In this document: one piece after another, positions 59,007 to 64,000 of the stretch
How positions within the stretch are numbered: the first letter of the stretch is position 1
How the letters are laid out: each line of letters starts with the position of its first letter
Assembly (NCBI RefSeq): GCF_003024385.1
Contig: NZ_PVZN01000002.1
Span: forward strand, 496,001 to 560,000
Direction: 5' to 3'
DNA: 64,000 nucleotides
DNA from: Pseudomonas sp. BBP2017
GTDB lineage: Bacteria > Pseudomonadota > Gammaproteobacteria > Pseudomonadales > Pseudomonadaceae
Notes under the pieces: model-generated
Databases searched by the model: none
The model's input: only the letters and a program-made list of their open reading frames with translations
What the model was told of the DNA's origin: nothing
Made by a program: the position numbers and the translations under genes

Positions 59007-60032
59007 ATGACCGGACAAGCCCTGCTGCTGTTGAACCTTGGCTCCCCGGCCTCACCAGAGGTCGCCGACGTACGCCAGTATCTCAATCAGTTTCTGATGG
59101 ATCCTCACGTTATCGATCTGCCTTGGCCTCTGCGGCGGCTACTGGTGTCACTTATACTGGCGCGTCGGCCGGCTAAATCTGCCGAGGCCTATGCCTCGAT
59201 CTGGTGGCCTGAAGGGTCGCCGCTGGTGGAGATTAGTCGTCGTCTGCAGAAGGCTGTGATCGCGCACTGGAAATGTGGGCCGGTGTTGCTAGCGATGCGC
59301 TACGGCGAACCGAGTATTGAGCGGGCCATATTGCAACTGGCCGCCGATGGGATTGAAAAGGTTACCTTGGCGCCGCTATATCCTCAATTCGCCGACAGTA
59401 CTGTGACTACGGTGATTGCTGAGGTGCGTCGAGTAATACGTCTGCACAAGCTGCAGATGCGTTTGTCGATTGTTCCCCCGTTTTACGATAGTCCCGAGTA
59501 TTTACAAGCGTTGGTTGCCAGCGCGCAACCCTATCTGGACAAAGGCTTTGATCATCTCTTGCTGAGTTTTCATGGCCTTCCGGAGCGACACCTGCACAAG
59601 CGAGACGGCAGCGCTCAACACTGCCTGAGAGGTGATGATTGCTGCCAGCGAGCCGAAGGCGAAGTGCTTGCTGGTTGCTACCGTGCACAGTGCTTGAAAA
59701 CTGCGCAAGGACTGGCGGCCAATGCTGGTTTAGAGGACGGACAATGGTCGCTGGCTTTCCAGTCGCGCTTAGGCAGGGCGAAGTGGATCGAACCGTATAC
59801 CGAGGCGCGATTGGATCAATTGGCGAGGCAAGGCGTAAAAAAACTTCTGGTAATGTGCCCGGCTTTTGTCGCGGATTGCCTTGAAACCCTGGAAGAGATC
59901 GGCGATCGCGGGCGGGAGCAATTTCTGGCAGCTGGTGGCCAGGACTTGGTGCTTGTTCCTTGCTTGAATCATCACCCCGCGTGGGTTGATGCGCTGGTAG
60001 CTTTATGCAAACGCGCACCATTGGAACTCTAA
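59007..60032 (+). CDS. hemH: Ferrochelatase
   Basis: 341 residues. [29 protein letters not shown] at the N-terminus, [27 protein letters not shown] (catalytic histidine), and [17 protein letters not shown] with a conserved glutamate. It inserts Fe2+ into protoporphyrin IX in the last step of haem synthesis. Its control by a light-type box makes sense because free protoporphyrin produces singlet oxygen in light. ATG after a T-rich leader without a strong ribosome site. Confidence 0.95.
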   Translation: MTGQALLLLNLGSPASPEVADVRQYLNQFLMDPHVIDLPWPLRRLLVSLILARRPAKSAEAYASIWWPEGSPLVEISRRLQKAVIAHWKCGPVLLAMRYGEPSIERAILQLAADGIEKVTLAPLYPQFADSTVTTVIAEVRRVIRLHKLQMRLSIVPPFYDSPEYLQALVASAQPYLDKGFDHLLLSFHGLPERHLHKRDGSAQHCLRGDDCCQRAEGEVLAGCYRAQCLKTAQGLAANAGLEDGQWSLAFQSRLGRAKWIEPYTEARLDQLARQGVKKLLVMCPAFVADCLETLEEIGDRGREQFLAAGGQDLVLVPCLNHHPAWVDALVALCKRAPLEL

Positions 60033-60042
60033 ACTGTCAGTT

Positions 60043-60495
60043 TCAGGCCTTGGATTGCAATTGAGCCAGCTGAGCCTTCAATGCTGCGACTTCTGCTTCT
60101 AGTTCCTTCACCCGTTCAGCGGCCTGAACTTCGACGCTAACGTCCTTTTGGATACCGATGAAGTAGGTGAGTTGGTCAGCGTCGTTGAACACCGGGGTAA
60201 TAGACAGTTCATTCCAGAAAGCGGTACCGTCCTTGCGATAATTGCGAATGATTTGTCGGCATGGGTGAAAGTTGCTGACCGCTTCTCGAATGAGGGCAAG
60301 GCCGGGTTGGTCACGATCATCGCCTTGGAGAAAACGACAGTCCTGATACAGGATGTCATCGACGTTATAGCCTGTCAGGCGCTCAAAGGCTGGGTTAGCG
60401 TAGATCAGGATGTTGTCGTCGCCTTCTTGCTCGGCGACTACTATGCCATCGTTGGATGCTTCGACCACCAGTTGCAAAAGCTTTGAATTGATCAT
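60043..60495 (-). CDS. Short LOV blue-light photoreceptor (PpSB1-LOV-like)
   Basis: 150 residues from the ATG at 60495 (a GTG at 60519 lacks support). LOV core with the flavin-binding cysteine C53 in YQDCRFLQGDD, preceded by NPAFERLTGY and followed by NYRKDGTAFWNEL and YFIGIQKDVS. A C-terminal coiled-coil tail (AERVKELEAEVAALKAQLAQLQ) allows dimer formation. No output domain: such short LOV proteins act by protein contacts, in Pseudomonas putida with the PplR MerR regulators. Convergent with hemH, 10 bp apart, and divergent from a second MerR gene. Confidence 0.95.
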   Translation of the reverse strand: MINSKLLQLVVEASNDGIVVAEQEGDDNILIYANPAFERLTGYNVDDILYQDCRFLQGDDRDQPGLALIREAVSNFHPCRQIIRNYRKDGTAFWNELSITPVFNDADQLTYFIGIQKDVSVEVQAAERVKELEAEVAALKAQLAQLQSKA

Positions 60496-60812
60496 GTTTG
60501 AAGCCCCAATGAATTTCACCCCATTCTAGGATAAACAGGCTCACCAGAGCCGGATCAAGAAAAAAATACAGCTCGTCGCACATGAGGAAGGTACATTTGG
60601 TATCGCTAGGAGTCGTGAGCCGCTCGAGCGTACGGCCCATGGTCGGCGAGCTTTTCGCTTGGATTGTAGTCACTCACGGTGCGTTTAGCTGCTTGAGATG
60701 GCCAACTGATATCAAGGTGTTAGATTATTCTCAAGGCCTCCTGCTGCAAATAACTTGGTAGGCCCTTAGCGGCCTGTACACTCTAGGCATCCATATACTA
60801 CGGTTTGCCCAT
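60496..60812. other. Divergent region between LOV and MerR genes
   Basis: 317 bp. It should hold both promoters. One TGTACA half-site occurs at 60775-60780, but the second half at N12 (ATATAC) does not fit the box. No other feature was seen. Confidence 0.5.
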
Positions 60813-61817
60813 ATGACTGAACAAACCAAGCCTGAATTGATCGCGCCCGAACTGTCCAGTGGTGATGGGGTGCTACCCATTCGCGAGGTTGTGCGTCTGA
60901 CTGGAGTCAATCCTGTGACTTTACGTGCCTGGGAGCGGCGCTACGGGCTTATTCGACCCGTGCGGAGCGAAGGTGGGCACCGCCTGTATTCATGCGAGGA
61001 CGTTGCAGCCATTCGAAGTATTGTTTCTTGGACCGAACGTGGTGTCTCAGTGAGCAAGGTTGGCGCTCTTCTGGCACACAGTAAATCGCGAGAGAGCAAT
61101 GTTCAGCACCATTGCGATAGTCGAGTAGCCAGCGCTTCAAATGCTGACGATCTAGCGCTTTCCCATGCGCAGCAAGGTCAGTGGCCCGAGTGGCAAGCAT
61201 GCATCCGTGAGGCCGTGGCAGCATTCAATGGACCACACCTTGAACATTTGTACAGTCAACTACTCTCTGTTTACCCGATGTCGTTGGTATTCGAGGAAAT
61301 TCTGCTACCGGTGTGGCAGCAGCAATTACAACAAGTCGGTTTTGGAAAGCTCAGTCAGTGGCTTTTCTATGACGCTTTTCTTCGAGCTCGTGTGCTACTG
61401 CGGCTGCAGATGAACCCGCGCAGTAACACTAGTGAGAATGGATGCGTGTTACTCGCTGCAATGCCTGGGCAATGTCGTGAGCTGGAGTTGCTTGTCACTG
61501 GACTGTTGATTGGTCGTGATAGCGGATGGGTGCAAGTTTTGGCTCTTGGTCAGCCGCTTAATGAGCTGCCGCTTGTCTGTCAGGCTATCCACCCTGAGGC
61601 GTTGGTCCTATTGGCTCCTGCTCCTCTTTCGGGTGATTTTTTGCGGGAACTCAACCAGCTGGCGTTTGCCATCGATTGCCCCCTGGCGCTTGCTGGGGTG
61701 GGGGCGGAGCTAGTCGAAGATCAACTCAAGGGGTCTGCCATTGCCAACCTAGGCAGTGATACACGACTTATGCTCTCCAGACTCAGGCAGTTTGTAGACG
61801 GTCACCTAGATACTTGA
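60813..61817 (+). CDS. MerR-family regulator, second LitR/CarH-like (PplR-type)
   Basis: 334 residues. The HTH (PIREVVRLTGVNPVTLRAWERRYGLIRPV and GHRLYSCEDVAAIRSIVSWTERGVSVSKVGALL) is nearly the same as in the regulator at 54274-55200; the C-terminal domain (about 120-330) is more divergent and again lacks the E/D-x-H-x2-G cobalamin signature. Adjacent to the LOV gene, as with one PplR gene in P. putida, so it is probably its direct partner. Confidence 0.85.
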   Translation: MTEQTKPELIAPELSSGDGVLPIREVVRLTGVNPVTLRAWERRYGLIRPVRSEGGHRLYSCEDVAAIRSIVSWTERGVSVSKVGALLAHSKSRESNVQHHCDSRVASASNADDLALSHAQQGQWPEWQACIREAVAAFNGPHLEHLYSQLLSVYPMSLVFEEILLPVWQQQLQQVGFGKLSQWLFYDAFLRARVLLRLQMNPRSNTSENGCVLLAAMPGQCRELELLVTGLLIGRDSGWVQVLALGQPLNELPLVCQAIHPEALVLLAPAPLSGDFLRELNQLAFAIDCPLALAGVGAELVEDQLKGSAIANLGSDTRLMLSRLRQFVDGHLDT

Positions 61818-61986
61818 GGGCTAAGAGGCTGAACGGCCTTCGCCGTCGCTCTCAGGGCAGTCATCGAACCAAGCCAATGAAATAGCTTTTCGAACAATTG
61901 CAACCTGGGCCGGCCCTTGGAACAAATAACCCGCAAAAGAGGAGGAGGGTGAAGCATTCTGACAGTTTAGGATTTCGAGTTGAAAT

Positions 61987-63324
61987 CTAGAGTGCCATTG
62001 GCCACTTGTAGACTGGGGCGAAACCTCCACCCGGGGTTCGAAAGTTAGTGGTCTGCCCTTGATAAAGACGTGCCGCCACCCATTGCACATCGCCGTCGTA
62101 CACATAGTCGCGCAGGTCGAATTTTAGTGCCTGCGCAGGTGCGTCAGCTGAGATCACTCGTTCACCAGGTAGCACCAGCGCCTGCGCCACATACCCGCCC
62201 GCAAGAGTGTCCTGCCAAACACGTTTAGTGAGCTTGTCCCCTCGGTACGCTGCGCGACTGCCAAACCCAGCGAACGGTTTAAAGAATCGCGTGCGCCGTT
62301 CACTCCATAAGCGCTCCGCACTGTCAGCAGTAACCACTTCCGTGCGCGGAATGCCGGCCAGCAAAATAGCCTGAGTGCTCTGAGACACGCCCAGCTGCTG
62401 AAGGCTGTCTGCATCGCTGAGCAACGCCAGGTTTCGCTTGTCAGCATATAAGGCGTGCGCCTGCGGATGGGGGGTAATCACCGTTGCATTCGTCAAATAG
62501 GCTTCGCGCAAGGTGTCGCAGGATGAGGACGTCAAGTAGAAATCGGTCAGCCTGTTGTAGACCAGATCGATGGCCAGGTCACCGTGCCACAGTCGGTTGT
62601 CGCGCAATCTCAATTCAGTCGGATCGGCGATGACTGCTTGCAGGCCGTGCCGCTCAAACAGTTGCTGGAACAGCAAAAACTCGGGGTATAGGTACTGCTG
62701 TGCAGGAGCCTCATCGACAATGGCGATTGTGCGCAGAGCCTGCTGCTGGCCACTGAGCGACCATTCGCGACGGAACATCGCCACGATATTGGCTTCCAGC
62801 GTACTCGCCAGGGTTGGCGAAGGCACCAGGCCTTCCAGCGCGGCGCAACAGGCTCGTTGCGCTCTGGCTAGCACCGCGTTCAGCATTGCGCCGCCAGCAT
62901 TGGTGTTGATTTCTATAAGCCCGAAACTGTCCTCTGCCACATGAAAGTCGTAGCCAAAGAAGACGCTTCGGGCGCCGCCTGGGTCATGTCTGGCAATGGC
63001 CGGCGCCGAGGCCAAAGCCTGTTCTCGATAGACCGGCAGAGCAATGACGGACTCAATGGCCCGAATCAAATTGCCCATACGCGATAGGTGATCTCCGGAG
63101 ACAAACACCGGTAACGCGGCAAACAGATAGGGGCAACGCTGCCGTATCAGTTCCAGCAACCCAGGTTGGCCGATTTCCGACTCCAGCGCCGAACGCAGTG
63201 CCTGCTCACTGAGGCTGATGCAAAAACACCTGTTGTTCAGCGCTTCAATCGCAGAAGCCTCAAGGATTGCATGCGCAAGCAATGGTGGTGTCTTGGACAT
63301 CTTGGGTTTGACCATAGCCGTCAC
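61987..63324 (-). CDS. ATP-grasp-like protein of unknown substrate
   Basis: 445 residues from a GTG that overlaps the thioredoxin stop; an ATG at 63315 is possible. ATP-grasp-like elements: GLIEINTNAGGAML in the middle (E-x-N-x-N type) and FKPFAGFGSRAAYRGDKLT (Gly-rich lysine loop), with QALVLPGERVISADAPAQALKFDLRDYVYDG as the metal/substrate part. The order resembles circularly permuted ATP-grasp enzymes that ligate acids to amines. Coupled to a small thioredoxin and a permease; the pathway is unknown. Confidence 0.65.
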   Translation of the reverse strand: MTAMVKPKMSKTPPLLAHAILEASAIEALNNRCFCISLSEQALRSALESEIGQPGLLELIRQRCPYLFAALPVFVSGDHLSRMGNLIRAIESVIALPVYREQALASAPAIARHDPGGARSVFFGYDFHVAEDSFGLIEINTNAGGAMLNAVLARAQRACCAALEGLVPSPTLASTLEANIVAMFRREWSLSGQQQALRTIAIVDEAPAQQYLYPEFLLFQQLFERHGLQAVIADPTELRLRDNRLWHGDLAIDLVYNRLTDFYLTSSSCDTLREAYLTNATVITPHPQAHALYADKRNLALLSDADSLQQLGVSQSTQAILLAGIPRTEVVTADSAERLWSERRTRFFKPFAGFGSRAAYRGDKLTKRVWQDTLAGGYVAQALVLPGERVISADAPAQALKFDLRDYVYDGDVQWVAARLYQGQTTNFRTPGGGFAPVYKWPMAL

Positions 63325-63563
63325 TGCGCCGCCGAAATCCAGCCCTGGATATCCGCAACAGTCGGAATCTTTCCGCTGCTGACTACCTTCTCGTTGATCA
63401 CCAGAGCAGGCGTGGCGAGGATGTCGTAAGTCATCATTTTGCCCATGTCGGTGATCTTTTCGACCTCGGCCTGGATGTTCAGGTTATGGGCGGCTTCGCG
63501 GGCTAAGGCTTCCAGTTTCTTGCAGTTGGCGCAGCCCGATCCGAGGATTTTGACGTTTAGCAT
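63321..63563 (-). CDS. Small thioredoxin-family protein
   Basis: 80 residues: VKILGSGCANCKKLEALAREAA with the redox pair C11-C14, and the cis-proline region ATPALVINEKVVSSGKIP. It belongs to the short glutaredoxin-like group found with arsenic or permease genes. ATG with AAGGAG six bases upstream. It starts 22 bp after the permease gene. Confidence 0.9.
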   Translation of the reverse strand: MLNVKILGSGCANCKKLEALAREAAHNLNIQAEVEKITDMGKMMTYDILATPALVINEKVVSSGKIPTVADIQGWISAAQ

Positions 63564-63585
63564 GTAAAACTCCTTCGTGTGTTGG

Positions 63586-64000
63586 TCAGCTTGCTGTTTG
63601 TGTGCGGAGGCGGCGGATCAACAGATAGAGGGTGGCGATTACGACCAGCCAGGCCGCCATCCCTGTGCCGAGTGTTAGCCAGCCGGTGCCATTGACCCAG
63701 GCACCAAAGAGCAGGCCTGCGACGATGCTGAATGAGGCGACCAACCCGACGTAAGCGGCGGTCTTCTTGCGACCAATCACGGCGGCCACCATCAGCATGC
63801 TCTGCAAGCTCAGTTCAGGATCGGCCATCAGGTAGGCCAGGAGCGGGCCAGGGTGCATGCCCAGATCCAGGAACATCTTGGCTACCGGTACTTCCACCAG
63901 GGTCGGAAAGTACATGAAAACACCGAAGCCAACGGCCACGGCATTGGCCAGTACGGAGTTGCTGCCTGCAAGGGTTTCAATCCACTCAGGCTGAATGACC
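63586..64000 (-). CDS. YraQ/DUF318-type permease, 5' end outside window
   Basis: The frame runs on without a start to the window edge; 138 residues are seen, ending RRLRTQTAS. Four hydrophobic segments remain, with FGVFMYFPTLVEVPVAKMFLDLGMHPGPLLAYLMADPELSLQSML typical of the DUF318 permease family. With the thioredoxin downstream it forms a pair common in arsenic- or redox-related operons. Confidence 0.85.
   Translation of the reverse strand, partial: VIQPEWIETLAGSNSVLANAVAVGFGVFMYFPTLVEVPVAKMFLDLGMHPGPLLAYLMADPELSLQSMLMVAAVIGRKKTAAYVGLVASFSIVAGLLFGAWVNGTGWLTLGTGMAAWLVVIATLYLLIRRLRTQTAS

Noticed and set aside
60775..60798. Light-type box upstream of the second MerR gene
   Set aside because: Only one half-site TGTACA is present; the sequence at N12 (ATATAC) does not match the second half.
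1..64000. CRISPR arrays, tRNA or rRNA genes
   Set aside because: No regularly spaced direct repeats and no recognisable tRNA or rRNA sequence were seen on reading the window.

Overview
The window looks like about 64 kb of a Pseudomonas chromosome (fluorescens/putida-type, judged from gene content and protein style). Indicators are Anr/FNR-type boxes beside universal stress proteins, an OmpR/QseC-type two-component system, NAD-linked formate dehydrogenase, a tandem-PAS BdlA-like sensor, a short LOV protein of the PpSB1 type and a hemH/phrB/MerR light-response cluster. No rRNA, tRNA or CRISPR array was seen. Gene density is high and GC-rich, except for an accessory stretch at about 37.3-46.7 kb that is looser, has lower GC, and carries an insertion sequence and several gene remnants.

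Layout. (1) 0-7.8 kb: a low-oxygen/stress group with an MgtC-like membrane protein (cut by the window edge), an FNR-type regulator with all four Fe-S cysteines, a divergent Hsp20, two tandem-domain universal stress proteins, two related GNAT acetyltransferases and a beta-CASP metallo-hydrolase. Five FNR/Anr-like boxes lie in its promoter regions. (2) 7.8-14.1 kb: one minus-strand gene train encoding a thermostable-hemolysin-family protein, an acyl-AMP ligase, a haem-oxygenase-like diiron protein, an SDR, a periplasmic TPR protein and a two-component system. It reads as an uncharacterised acyl-compound pathway with its own sensor. (3) 14.3-25.6 kb: TrkH, an M50 protease, a secreted protein, a dTMP-kinase-like protein, a BigR-type persulfide regulator with its two YeeE/YedE sulfur transporters, and a five-gene efflux set (AI-2E family, OMF, HlyD, DUF2955, K+ channel). 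(4) 26-37.3 kb: a DUF2860 outer-membrane protein, a sialidase/LTA-synthase-like operon, and the formate dehydrogenase operon fdsGBAD.

(5) 37.3-46.7 kb, accessory: remnants of a metallo-hydrolase and of an antiporter, a complete IS3-family element with a 5-bp target duplication inserted at the 3' end of a Na+/H+ antiporter gene, two Crp-family regulators, small stress proteins (CsbD, DUF3309, SYLF) and a decayed SYLF copy. (6) 46.7-61.8 kb, light/singlet-oxygen region: a nine-gene minus-strand operon (DUF523/DUF1722, MerR, photolyase, NTF2-like, SDR, FAD oxidoreductase, DUF1365, cyclopropane-fatty-acid synthase, DUF2878), plus a chalcone-isomerase-like/DUF3833 pair, lipocalin, BdlA-like PAS sensor, Trp-rich protein, ferrochelatase, LOV photoreceptor and a second MerR. 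A repeated TGTACA-N12-TGTACA-type element lies in four of its promoter regions and ties it together as one regulon. (7) 61.8-64 kb: an ATP-grasp-like protein, a small thioredoxin and a permease (cut by the window edge).

Best candidates for a system worth following up: the PplR/LitR-type light regulon with its lipid-modifying operon, and the hemolysin-family/acyl-AMP-ligase/diiron-enzyme operon.
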